Of a DNA stretch of 9,554 nt, positions 1 to 6,185 are shown piece after piece. The notes beneath the pieces are model-generated. The model was not told where the DNA came from, ran no database searches, and saw only the letters and a program-made list of their open reading frames with translations. Positions within the stretch are counted from its first letter, which is position 1, and each line of letters opens with the position of its first letter. The position numbers and the translations under genes are program-made. The stretch is from Stenotrophomonas sp. (GTDB lineage Bacteria > Pseudomonadota > Gammaproteobacteria > Xanthomonadales > Xanthomonadaceae): assembly GCA_003525885.1 (NCBI GenBank), contig DQIG01000087.1, positions 500 to 10,053 on the forward strand. The letters run 5' to 3'.

Positions 1-1988
1 TAGTTGCCGTTGATGGTCAGCGTGCCGATCGAGTTGCCCGGCGCGATGGTGCCGTCCACGCGCGTGTTACCGAGCGTGCCGACACCCTTCAGCAGACCGT
101 TGGCGCCGACCGTGGTGGTGCCGCCGGTCTGCGTGCCGTTGAAGGACACCACGCCACCGTTGACCACCAGGTTGCTGTTGTTCAGAACACCGCTGGCGCT
201 GACCGTGCTGACGCCACCGGTGGTGGTCAGGGCGGTGGAGACCAGGCTGCCGTTGAGCAGGAACCGGCCGCCCTGGACCTCGACCGCCGAGGTGAGCGTG
301 TTGGCGCCGTTCAATTCCAGCGTGCCGTCCTGCAGTACCGCGCCGTTGAAGCTGTTGTTGCCGCTCAGGCGCAGCCAACCGATACCGGATTTGGTCAGCT
401 TGCCGGGGCCGCCGATGTCGTTGGTCCAGTTGTCCCAGGCATCGCCTTCCCAGACCTTCAGGCCGCCGGCCTTCTGGTTCATCACCACGTTGGTGTCCAC
501 GCGCAGCGAGCCGTAGCCTTCGATGGCCTTGCGCAGGTCGACCATGCCCCAACCGTAGATTGCGTCGATACCCGGCGCGCCGAGATCGCGTGCGGTGGTC
601 AGCAGCACGTCGCGGACCTGGGCGTTGTCCAGGTATGGGAAGCGCTCCATCAGCAGGCCGAGAGCGCCGGTGATGTGGGGCGCGGCCATCGACGTGCCGG
701 TCTTGGTGCCGTAGACGTACTGGGTGTTCTCGCTGTCGATGATCAGCCGCACGTAGGCGGAGGTGTTCTCGATGCGGCCCTGGATATCGCCGGAGACGAT
801 GGTGCTGAGGATGTCGGTGCCGGGGGCCGAGATGCACCAGTTGGCGGCAACGCCGCAGATGCTGGAACTGCCATCGATCACGTAGTCTGTTTCACCTGCG
901 GCGGCGTTGGGCCTGCGGACGTTGGCGACCGCCAGCCAGTACGGTTCCAGCTCGGGCTTCCAGCGCGGCATCGAGGCGGTGATGCCGGCAACCGCACCAC
1001 TGCCGTTGCCGGCCGACCACACCTGGATGAGGGTGGAGCCCGGGGTATCGCCGTTGGTGGCGTAGATGCTGCCATACACGCCGTAGTCGGCACCGATGCT
1101 GGCGTACTGCTGGTCCAGCGCGGCGGCGGTCATGTTGCGCGTGGAAATGCCCCAGCTGTGGTTGATCGCACGTACGCCTTGTGCCTGGATCTGCGCATAC
1201 ATGTCCAGCGTGGCGGCATCATCCGGATCGGTGCGGTACACCGCGCGCGGGCGATAGAAATTGTCCGGGTCCAGGCGCCACTCATAGTAGGTGTCACCGA
1301 ACACGCGGGCAGCGGTGAGATCCGCACCAAAGGCCACGCCATGCATGCCGGTGCCGTTGCGGTTGGCGCCGATGGTGCCAAGCACATGTGTTCCGTGATC
1401 GGCGTAGCTGAAGCCATAGGGCTGGCCGGCGGCGATCAAGCGTGCTGCCAGTGCGGCCGGAACGCCGGCGCCGAGTCCGTAGTAGTTGTAGCCGGGCTGC
1501 TCGCCGCGAGTCTGCCCGCAGGCGCCCGTACCTGCGACCACGCCCGGCGTCGCACAGTCGGCACCGATGGTGATGCTGGAGGTATTGCGTCCTGCAAACT
1601 CCGGATGCGCCAGTGCGGAGCCCGAGTCGAACAGCGCCAGGCGCACACCCTTGCCGGTCAGGCCGCGTGCATAGGCGTAGTCCGCACCCATCGCACCCAG
1701 GCCCCAGTCGGCGTTGAATTCGTCGCTGCGCCAGCTGGCAGGATCACCCGGGTTGCCAAGAATGGCGGTGGTGGAGGCGGCAGGTGCAGCGGCCGTCGCT
1801 GCGGGTGCCGCGTTGGCAGCAGGCTGCGCCCACGCGGCCTGCATCTGGCGCTGCTGCTGCCAGGCTTCCAGTGATTCGCTGGCCATGGCCGGCAGTGCGG
1901 TGACCAGCAACAGCGAACTGGCGACGGCAAGCGCCAGCGGGCGGTGCGACAGGGAGCGGGACGAACGGCCGTACAGCGGGTGATTCAT
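1..1988 (-). CDS. S8 (subtilisin-like) autotransporter serine protease, 3' end missing
   Basis: This reading frame is open from an ATG at 1986-1988 to the left edge, giving 662 codons with the C-terminus outside the window. It encodes a secreted protease expected to export its passenger through its own outer-membrane beta-barrel (type V secretion). A long signal peptide runs to about residue 36 (ALPAMA|SES), followed by an Ala/Pro/Gln-rich linker. The subtilase domain spans roughly residues 90-485. It shows Asp121 (LALFDSG), His198 (DHGTHVLGT), oxyanion-hole Asn328 (WSAGNGSG) and Ser433 (GTSMAAPH), so the triad is intact. From about residue 525 come passenger beta-strand (PATR) repeats ending in APGNSIGTLTINGN, typical just before the rest of the beta-helix and barrel. 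The start is supported by AAGGAAG at 1996-2002, seven bases upstream. The natural substrate is unknown. Family membership is clear, but the barrel itself is not visible here. Confidence 0.93.
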   Translation of the reverse strand, partial: MNHPLYGRSSRSLSHRPLALAVASSLLLVTALPAMASESLEAWQQQRQMQAAWAQPAANAAPAATAAAPAASTTAILGNPGDPASWRSDEFNADWGLGAMGADYAYARGLTGKGVRLALFDSGSALAHPEFAGRNTSSITIGADCATPGVVAGTGACGQTRGEQPGYNYYGLGAGVPAALAARLIAAGQPYGFSYADHGTHVLGTIGANRNGTGMHGVAFGADLTAARVFGDTYYEWRLDPDNFYRPRAVYRTDPDDAATLDMYAQIQAQGVRAINHSWGISTRNMTAAALDQQYASIGADYGVYGSIYATNGDTPGSTLIQVWSAGNGSGAVAGITASMPRWKPELEPYWLAVANVRRPNAAAGETDYVIDGSSSICGVAANWCISAPGTDILSTIVSGDIQGRIENTSAYVRLIIDSENTQYVYGTKTGTSMAAPHITGALGLLMERFPYLDNAQVRDVLLTTARDLGAPGIDAIYGWGMVDLRKAIEGYGSLRVDTNVVMNQKAGGLKVWEGDAWDNWTNDIGGPGKLTKSGIGWLRLSGNNSFNGAVLQDGTLELNGANTLTSAVEVQGGRFLLNGSLVSTALTTTGGVSTVSASGVLNNSNLVVNGGVVSFNGTQTGGTTTVGANGLLKGVGTLGNTRVDGTIAPGNSIGTLTINGN

Positions 1989-2162
1989 CGGACAACTTCC
2001 TTGGTTGACGGACAACAAGGCCGTTAACGCCAAGGCGTGTCGATATCCCCCAGTAATGTGAAGGGAATTTTATGAACGTGTTAATGTTTTGTGATCGGTG
2101 CACAGCTTGGCTCCGCCGGGCGGGGCACCGTGCCCCTTCTTTCCGAGGCCTTGGAACCGTTC
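1989..2162. promoter_or_regulatory. Divergent intergenic region between autotransporter and SLOG gene
   Basis: This 174-bp gap separates two divergent genes, so it should hold both promoters. An AT-rich patch at about 2052-2090 stands out from the GC-rich surroundings and is the most likely promoter zone, but I cannot assign convincing minus-35/minus-10 pairs on either strand. The autotransporter leader contains the direct repeat CGGACAAC at 1989-1996 and 2009-2016, exactly 20 bp apart, and a 12-bp inverted repeat ACGCC-AA-GGCGT at 2027-2038. Either could be a regulator site; no known consensus was recognised. Confidence 0.4.
2122..2136 (+). repeat. GC-rich hairpin with T-rich tail in 5' region of the SLOG gene
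   Basis: GGGGCA and TGCCCC form a 6-bp stem around CCG, followed directly by TTCTTT. It lies 26 bp upstream of the ATG at 2163. The shape resembles a weak intrinsic terminator or attenuator. No plus-strand gene lies upstream, so if it acts it would be in the leader of the SLOG mRNA. It may also be chance in GC-rich DNA. Confidence 0.35.
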
Positions 2163-2681
2163 ATGCGTACCGCAATCCGTAAACCACAGTTGGCGATATT
2201 GGGTAGTGCCGATCCTGGCAGTGAGGCGTTCGATCGCGCAGCTGAAGCAGGGCGTTTCCTGGCCATCCAGGGCATCACGGTCGTCAGTGGCTGTGGCAGC
2301 GCCGCTACGCGGGTGGCTGCCGAGCAGGCGATCGCCGCCGGTGGCCAGGTGCTCAGCGTCATCCCGGAAAGCAGCATGCCGCCGGCCGATTGGCCGGCCA
2401 CGGTGGTGGTGCCCTGTGGCATGGGGGACGCGCGCAACCTGATCATGGCCCTGGCCGGCGATGCCTGCATCGTCATCGGCGGGCGCGCCGGCACGATCTC
2501 GGAGGTTTGCCTGGCGTGGCTGCACAAGCGACCGCTGCTGCCGCTTGTGGGGGCGGGTGGCTGGTCCGACGCGCTGCCGGACAACCCACCGGACGAGCGC
2601 GGCAATTCGCCGATCCTGCCGTGGCGCAACATTGATGAGCTGGCCGGGCAGCTGCGTGTCCTGGGGTTGCTGCAACACTGA
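2163..2681 (+). CDS. TIGR00725-type SLOG-superfamily (LOG/DprA-like) protein
   Basis: This 172-aa Rossmann-fold protein matches the TIGR00725/SLOG cluster pattern. An N-terminal strand KPQLAILGSADPG leads to a helix, then VVSGCGSAATRVAAE (about 40-54) with the family's glycine-rich turn. It is followed by GMGDARN (86-92) and the hallmark GGRAGTISEV (107-116), the GGxxGTxxE nucleotide-ligand motif with Glu114. The family is related to LOG cytokinin-activating phosphoribohydrolases and binds nucleotide-like ligands, but the substrate of this branch is not established and no specific reaction can be assigned. The protein is cytoplasmic, with no signal or membrane segment. The ATG at 2163 is chosen because the core fold begins a few residues later. 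An in-frame GTG at 2091 would add 24 unstructured residues translated across a hairpin. The ribosome site is weak (TTGGAA). The gene stands alone. Confidence 0.85.
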   Translation: MRTAIRKPQLAILGSADPGSEAFDRAAEAGRFLAIQGITVVSGCGSAATRVAAEQAIAAGGQVLSVIPESSMPPADWPATVVVPCGMGDARNLIMALAGDACIVIGGRAGTISEVCLAWLHKRPLLPLVGAGGWSDALPDNPPDERGNSPILPWRNIDELAGQLRVLGLLQH

Positions 2682-2724
2682 GTCCAGCCGCAATCGCCTT
2701 CACCCGACGTCCCGTGTGCAGCGC

Positions 2725-2730
2725 TAAGGT
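2725..2730 (+). promoter_or_regulatory. Possible minus-10 element (TAAGGT) for the Cys-rich protein gene
   Basis: TAAGGT in the context GCGCTAAGGTGG lies 42 bp before the ATG at 2773. Similar TA-N3-T elements in similar context occur at equivalent distances before the starts at 6186 and 9190/9199. No good minus-35 was found at 16-18 bp, so the call rests on recurrence and position only. Confidence 0.3.
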
Positions 2731-2772
2731 GGCCCGGCCTGGGCTCACCAGGTTTATCAAGGAGCGATGTCG

Positions 2773-2973
2773 ATGCGTACTTTCAGGAAAGTGATCGCCG
2801 GTGCTGTGTTCGCGTTGGCCTGCAGCGGCTCGGTAGCCGTGGCCGGACCGGTCCAGCCCTGCGATCTGCCCTGCTGGAAGGCCTACCAGGCGTGTGTGTC
2901 CGGTGGTGGTGATGCCATGGAATGCCAGTACGAATACGATCGGTGTGTCATGGAGCGCTGCGGCGCGGTGTAA
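2773..2973 (+). CDS. Small exported cysteine-rich protein, function unknown
   Basis: This gene encodes 66 aa. The N-terminus MRTFRKVIAGAVFALAC is followed by SGSVAVA|GPV, a basic and hydrophobic export signal with a signal peptidase I site after about residue 24. Cys17 follows F-A-L-A, which loosely resembles a lipobox, so a lipoprotein cannot be excluded. The mature part of about 42 aa carries six cysteines at 30, 34, 41, 51, 58 and 63 (Cx3C, Cx6C, Cx9C, Cx6C, Cx4C), enough for three disulfides in the periplasm. I recognise no named family. The start at 2773 is preferred over the in-frame ATG at 2767, because AAGGAG at 2759-2764 is eight bases from 2773 but only two from 2767. A strong intrinsic terminator follows 24 bp after the stop. 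The gene appears monocistronic. Confidence 0.8.
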   Translation: MRTFRKVIAGAVFALACSGSVAVAGPVQPCDLPCWKAYQACVSGGGDAMECQYEYDRCVMERCGAV

Positions 2974-2997
2974 GCCCAGCCATGATCGGCTGATGAC

Positions 2998-3026
2998 GGG
3001 CCCCGTCCATGACGGGGCTCTTCTGT
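2998..3026 (+). terminator. Rho-independent terminator after the Cys-rich protein gene
   Basis: An 8-bp perfect stem, GCCCCGTC (3000-3007) pairing with GACGGGGC (3011-3018) around CAT, is followed by TCTTCTGTT. It lies 24 bp after the stop codon and should isolate the upstream gene from the VOC gene. Confidence 0.8.
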
Positions 3027-3077
3027 TCGTGCGCAGGGTCGGGCAGTCTCGACGCATTCTTCCTGGTGGAGTGGAAC

Positions 3078-3428
3078 ATGGCCGTCAAGCGTGTCGTCGC
3101 CAACATCGCCACGTCCGATCCCGCCCGTGCCGCTGCGTTCTATGGCGAGCTGCTCGGCATGCCGGTGGTGATGGACCATGGCTGGATCGTCACCCACGGC
3201 GGGCAGGGTAGTGCGCTGGCGCAGGTCAGCTTCGCCAGTGAAGGAGGTTCGGGCGCGCCGGTGCCGGACCTGTCGATCGAAGTGGACAATCTGCAGGATG
3301 TGCTGGAGCGCATGCGCGCGGCCGGCATTGCGATGGAATATGGCCCGGCCGACGAGCCCTGGGGCGTGCGGCGCTTCTTCGTCCGCGACCCGTTCGGGCG
3401 GCTGTTGAACATCCTCGCCCACGCCTGA
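3078..3428 (+). CDS. VOC-superfamily (glyoxalase/bleomycin-resistance-like) protein
   Basis: This 116-aa single protein has two beta-alpha-beta-beta-beta modules. The first is MAVKRVVANIATSDPARAAAFYGELLGM; the second is LSIEVDNLQDVLERMRAAGI and ends RRFFVRDPFGRLLNILAH. These are typical of small cytoplasmic VOC proteins, which usually work as homodimers. The first metal-ligand position, commonly His, is Asn9, and the C-terminal position, commonly Glu, is Asn111 in GRLLNIL. Canonical glyoxalase I metal binding therefore looks unlikely; a binding/resistance role or a different chemistry is possible. The substrate is unknown. The start at 3078 is chosen over an in-frame ATG at 3009, which lies inside the terminator stem-loop. 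GGAG at 3068-3071 is well placed for 3078. The gene converges on the TetR gene, with 15 bp between the stop codons. Confidence 0.87.
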   Translation: MAVKRVVANIATSDPARAAAFYGELLGMPVVMDHGWIVTHGGQGSALAQVSFASEGGSGAPVPDLSIEVDNLQDVLERMRAAGIAMEYGPADEPWGVRRFFVRDPFGRLLNILAHA

Positions 3429-3443
3429 GCGGTGGATGGCGCC

Positions 3444-4103
3444 TCAGCCGCGCCTGGCGGTGCGCGCGGGAAGAGGCGACACGCCAACCATGCGCAGGCA
3501 GTCGGCCACTACCGCCGCAATGAAGGTGTCCGCGTCCTGTGCCGGTGCAGCGATCAGGTCATCGGTGGCGCCGTGCACGCCGGCATAGATCAGCGAGGCC
3601 GTGACCTGCGGTGCCGGCAGCTGCCACAGACCCGTGTGCACACCCGCTTGGAGGATGCCGAGCAACTGCTGCTGGATCGCGTTGCGCTCGGCATTGCCGC
3701 GCTGGTGGTGGTGATGGTTGGCATACACGATGTCGTGCAGCGCGTGCGTGCGGACGTAGATCTCGATGTTGGCGCGGATCCAGGCGCGCAGCCGCGCCAC
3801 ACCATCGTCGGCAGGCTGCTGCTGCACCGCGTGGTCGACCTCGGCCATGAACTGTTGCGTGTAGCGCTGTGCCAGCGCCCGCAGGATCTCGGTGCGCGAG
3901 GCGAAGTAGGTATAGAACGTGCCCTTGGCCACGTCGGCGGCGGCCACGATGTCGCTGATGGTGGTCGCCTCCACGCCCTTTGACAGGAACAGCGCCTGCG
4001 CGGCGTCCATCAGCTCTTCCTGGCGGGTTTCAGCGGGTTTGGTGCGGGGCCTGGCGACAGCGGGAATCTGCATGGGGCGGGGTCCGGGTGCGACGGTCAT
4101 CAT
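3444..4103 (-). CDS. TetR/AcrR-family transcriptional repressor
   Basis: This 219-aa regulator has an N-terminal helix-turn-helix. After a basic Pro-rich tail, helices 1-3 are visible as EELMDAAQALFLSKG (29-43), TTISDIVAAADVAKGTFYTYF (about 47-67) and SRTEIL, a textbook TetR DNA-binding domain. The C-terminal part (about 85-219) is the variable ligand-binding, dimerising domain. It contains an unusual His cluster, with His120, His123 and four in a row at 130-133. Two ATGs lie in tandem at 4103 and 4100. AGGAGG on the minus strand sits nine bases from the first, so 4103 is used. It diverges from the MFS transporter across a perfect palindrome, so it most likely represses that gene and itself, and is released by an effector, probably a transporter substrate. 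The inducer is not predictable from sequence. Confidence 0.93.
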   Translation of the reverse strand: MMTVAPGPRPMQIPAVARPRTKPAETRQEELMDAAQALFLSKGVEATTISDIVAAADVAKGTFYTYFASRTEILRALAQRYTQQFMAEVDHAVQQQPADDGVARLRAWIRANIEIYVRTHALHDIVYANHHHHQRGNAERNAIQQQLLGILQAGVHTGLWQLPAPQVTASLIYAGVHGATDDLIAAPAQDADTFIAAVVADCLRMVGVSPLPARTARRG

Positions 4104-4122
4104 TCTAGCCGTCCTCCTGCAA

Positions 4123-4157
4123 TGACTGACCGTCGGTCATTGACCGACGGTCAGTCA
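4123..4157. promoter_or_regulatory. TetR-type operator: 35-bp perfect composite palindrome
   Basis: Two perfect 17-bp arms, TGACTGACCGTCGGTCA and TGACCGACGGTCAGTCA, are exact reverse complements separated by one T at 4140. Each arm also contains its own 13-bp palindrome, TGACCGTCGGTCA (4127-4139) and TGACCGACGGTCA (4141-4153). The site can therefore be read as two adjacent operators or one extended one, suited to two TetR dimers. It lies between the divergent repressor and transporter starts. Confidence 0.9.
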
Positions 4158-4169
4158 GTCAACTACGAT
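4140..4169 (+). promoter_or_regulatory. Predicted sigma-70 promoter of the MFS transporter, embedded in the operator
   Basis: TTGACC at 4140-4145 (five of six to consensus) is separated by 18 bp from TACGAT at 4164-4169 (four of six). The minus-35 box lies at the centre of the palindrome, so bound repressor would block RNA polymerase. Transcription would start near 4176, giving a leader of about 23 nt with an AGGA ribosome site before the ATG at 4199. Confidence 0.6.
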
Positions 4170-4198
4170 GCCGGCACATCCTTCCCCAGGATCCGTAC

Positions 4199-5671
4199 AT
4201 GCAACGCTTCCGACGGCCGGCACTGGTGCTGGCGGCTTATCTGGGCACGTTCCTCGCCTCGCTGGACATCAGCATCGTCAACGTCGCGCTGCCGACGCTG
4301 CAGCAGGCACTGCACACCGACATGGCGGGACTGCAGTGGGTGATCAATGCCTACGCTATCGCCCTGTCGGCCGTCATGCTGTCGGCGGGGCCGCTGGGTG
4401 ACCGCTACGGCCACCGCCGCATGTGGCTGCTCAGCGTGGCCACATTCATCGCAGGCTCGCTGCTGTGCGCCTGCGCAGGCAGCCTGCCGGCACTGGTGGC
4501 GGGGCGGGCAGTGCAGGGCGTGGCCGGTGCCCTGCTGATTCCCAGTGCGATGCCGATCCTGAGCCATGCGTTTCCCGAAGCACGCGAGCGCGCACGGGTG
4601 ATCGGCGGCTGGTCGGCGTTCAGTGCGCTCGCATTGGTGCTGGGGCCGCTGCTGGGGGGGGAACTGGTGCAGCGCGCCGGTTGGCCCAGCATCTTCCTGA
4701 TCAACCTGCCGCTGGGCGTGCTCGCACTGGTGCTGGGCGCCTGGGGCATTCCGGAGCGACGACATCCGCAGCATGCCGCGCTGGACCCGGCCGGGCAGCT
4801 GCTCAGCATCGTCGCGCTGGGTGCACTCAGCTACGGGCTGATCGCGATCGGCGAGCACGGCCTGCTGGCACCTTCGACCCTGCTGGCGCTCGGCATCGCG
4901 GCATCCGGACTGGTGCTGTTTGCGTGGGTCGAGCGTCGCGCGGCGCGGCCGCTGCTGCCGCTGGACCTGTTGGTGATGCCGCGCTTTTGCATGCTCAACC
5001 TGGCCTCGTTCGTGCTTGGATTCACCGCCTATGCCAGCCTGTTCTTCCTGTCGCTGTTCTTCCAGCAGGTGCAGGGCCACGATGCGGCGCAGGCGGGCTC
5101 GCAGCTGGTACCGCAGTTCGTGCTGATGGGCGCAGTGTCGTTGCTGTTCGGCCGCCTGGTGGCACGGATCGGGCTGCATGCCGCGCTGGTGTCGGGGTAT
5201 GTGCTGACCGGCGTGGCGTTGTGCGCGATTGCCACGTTCGAGCCGGCCACCGTGCGTGGCCAGGCTGGCGCGCTGCTGATGCTGCTGGGCGTTGGCATGG
5301 GCCTGGCAGTGCCGGCGACCGGCATGGCGGTGATGGCGTGTGTCCCCGCCGAGCGGGCCGGCACTGCGTCGGCCACGATGAACGCCCTGCGGCAGGCGGG
5401 CATGAGCCTGGGCATCGCGCTGCTGGGCAGCCTGATGGGCCTACGCGCCGTGCGGCAGTTCGCTGCTTCCGCGCAGGCAGCAGGGCAGCCCGCGCTGGCG
5501 GCGCAGGCGCGCATGCTGATCCTGCAGCCGTCGTCATCGCTGCCCGGGGTGCAGACAGTGGCCTGGTACCGCAGCGCACTGGCCAGCGGCTTCGGCTGGG
5601 CGATGGCCGTAGCCGGTGTGCTGGCCCTGCTGGCGGCACTCGGGCTGTTCCGGCAGCGCAGGCACGCCTGA
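4199..5671 (+). CDS. MFS multidrug efflux transporter, DHA2 (14-TMS, EmrB/QacA-like) family
   Basis: This 490-aa, very hydrophobic inner-membrane protein is probably a proton-coupled drug exporter. DHA2 signatures appear in order. LDISIVNVALP (22-32) lies in TM1 with its conserved Asp23. Motif A is GPLGDRYGHRR (64-74). Motif B is LVAGRAVQGVAGALLIP (99-115) with Arg103. Motif C is ALVLGPLLGGEL (145-156), the antiporter motif. The length and repeated hydrophobic stretches fit about 14 helices. No periplasmic adaptor or outer-membrane channel gene is adjacent, so it may act alone as QacA-type pumps do. The ATG at 4199 has AGGA at 4188-4191, seven bases upstream. Expression is predicted to be under the divergent TetR repressor. 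A run of eight Gs at 4654-4661 falls within motif C. The substrate range is unknown. Confidence 0.93.
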   Translation: MQRFRRPALVLAAYLGTFLASLDISIVNVALPTLQQALHTDMAGLQWVINAYAIALSAVMLSAGPLGDRYGHRRMWLLSVATFIAGSLLCACAGSLPALVAGRAVQGVAGALLIPSAMPILSHAFPEARERARVIGGWSAFSALALVLGPLLGGELVQRAGWPSIFLINLPLGVLALVLGAWGIPERRHPQHAALDPAGQLLSIVALGALSYGLIAIGEHGLLAPSTLLALGIAASGLVLFAWVERRAARPLLPLDLLVMPRFCMLNLASFVLGFTAYASLFFLSLFFQQVQGHDAAQAGSQLVPQFVLMGAVSLLFGRLVARIGLHAALVSGYVLTGVALCAIATFEPATVRGQAGALLMLLGVGMGLAVPATGMAVMACVPAERAGTASATMNALRQAGMSLGIALLGSLMGLRAVRQFAASAQAAGQPALAAQARMLILQPSSSLPGVQTVAWYRSALASGFGWAMAVAGVLALLAALGLFRQRRHA

Positions 5672-5682
5672 GCGCACCACGG

Positions 5683-5991
5683 TCAGCCCTGTTGGCGTTG
5701 CGGCCCCTCCGTCGTTGGCGTGGGTTCGGACGCTGGCTGCTGTTGCTGCTGCCGTGCATTGGCGTGGCGGGCGTGCCCGCCTTCGCGGCCGATCGCTGCC
5801 ATGTGCTGGCGATTGCGGCTGATCGCCTCGCCGCCCTTGCGGCCCGCCACGCGTGCCTCGGCCGGGCTGAACTCATGTGCGTTGCCGGACGCATGCGCGG
5901 CGCGTCCACCCTTTGCGGCGATCGCGCGCTGCTTGTCCTGGTCCATCGAGGCGAAGCCACGATGGGAGGTGCCGTGGTGCTGGTCGGCCAT
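5683..5991 (-). CDS. KGG-repeat general stress protein (YciG/GsiB/Con-10-like)
   Basis: This gene encodes 102 hydrophilic residues built of repeats. GFASMDQDKQRAIAAKGG (12-29), FSPAEARVAGRKGG (41-54) and SRNRQHMAAIGREGG (58-72) each end in a K/E-G-G turn, the stress-induced KGG pattern. Such proteins are hydrophilin-like, largely disordered, and induced by general stress, starvation or desiccation; the molecular function is not established. The tail has five consecutive Gln (81-85) and Pro/Thr/Gln-rich sequence of low complexity. The ATG at 5991 has GGAG seven bases upstream on the minus strand. The gene converges on the MFS transporter with an 11-bp gap and no visible terminator. The overlapping plus-strand frames show no family features, so this strand is the coding one. 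Confidence 0.9.
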   Translation of the reverse strand: MADQHHGTSHRGFASMDQDKQRAIAAKGGRAAHASGNAHEFSPAEARVAGRKGGEAISRNRQHMAAIGREGGHARHANARQQQQQPASEPTPTTEGPQRQQG

Positions 5992-6185
5992 GGGAGGGCT
6001 CCGGTTGCATGGAAGGGAAGCTCATCCTTGCCGGTGCCCGGCTAAGGGAGTGTCCGCGACGGCGTTGCCGCCTTCACGCCGCACCGTACTGCCATTCACG
6101 GCGCAACTACGCTGCTGCGCGGACCGCACGGCTTGGCTAGGATGGGAAGGCATGCCGGATGGCTGCCCAGACAGGAAAGGACACC
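5992..6185. promoter_or_regulatory. Divergent intergenic region between KGG and DUF4434 genes
   Basis: This 194-bp GC-rich gap must carry both divergent promoters. On the plus strand TAGGAT at 6138-6143, in the context GGCTAGGATGGG, is a minus-10-like element 42 bp before the ATG at 6186; no good minus-35 was found. Near the KGG start only the GGAG ribosome site is recognisable. A weak GCGCA/TGCGC inverted repeat (6101-6105, 6116-6120) is probably chance. I see no further gene here. Confidence 0.4.

Noticed and set aside
675..1874. Long plus-strand open frame (399 codons) opposite the autotransporter
   Set aside because: It is antisense to the subtilase domain, whose catalytic motifs are intact on the minus strand. 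Its translation is low-complexity Ala/Gly/Val/Arg with no recognisable domain, as expected in GC-rich shadow frames.
2122..2136. Hairpin as terminator of an upstream gene
   Set aside because: No plus-strand gene ends upstream, and on the minus strand the stem is not followed by Ts; recorded only as a possible leader structure.
2091..2162. GTG at 2091 as start of the SLOG gene
   Set aside because: It would add 24 residues before the conserved core, crossing a strong hairpin, and has no ribosome-binding site.
3009..3077. ATG at 3009 as start of the VOC gene
   Set aside because: It lies inside the terminator stem-loop of the preceding gene and adds residues foreign to the family; 3078 has a good GGAG.
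4163..5179. Long minus-strand open frame (338 codons) opposite the MFS gene
   Set aside because: The translation is rich in Gln, His and Arg with no fold signature, and the plus strand encodes a complete transporter with all motifs.
4423..6045. 540-codon plus-strand frame overlapping the MFS and KGG genes
   Set aside because: It is an Arg/Ala/Gly-rich shadow of the transporter in another frame and runs opposite the KGG gene; no domain or ribosome site was seen.
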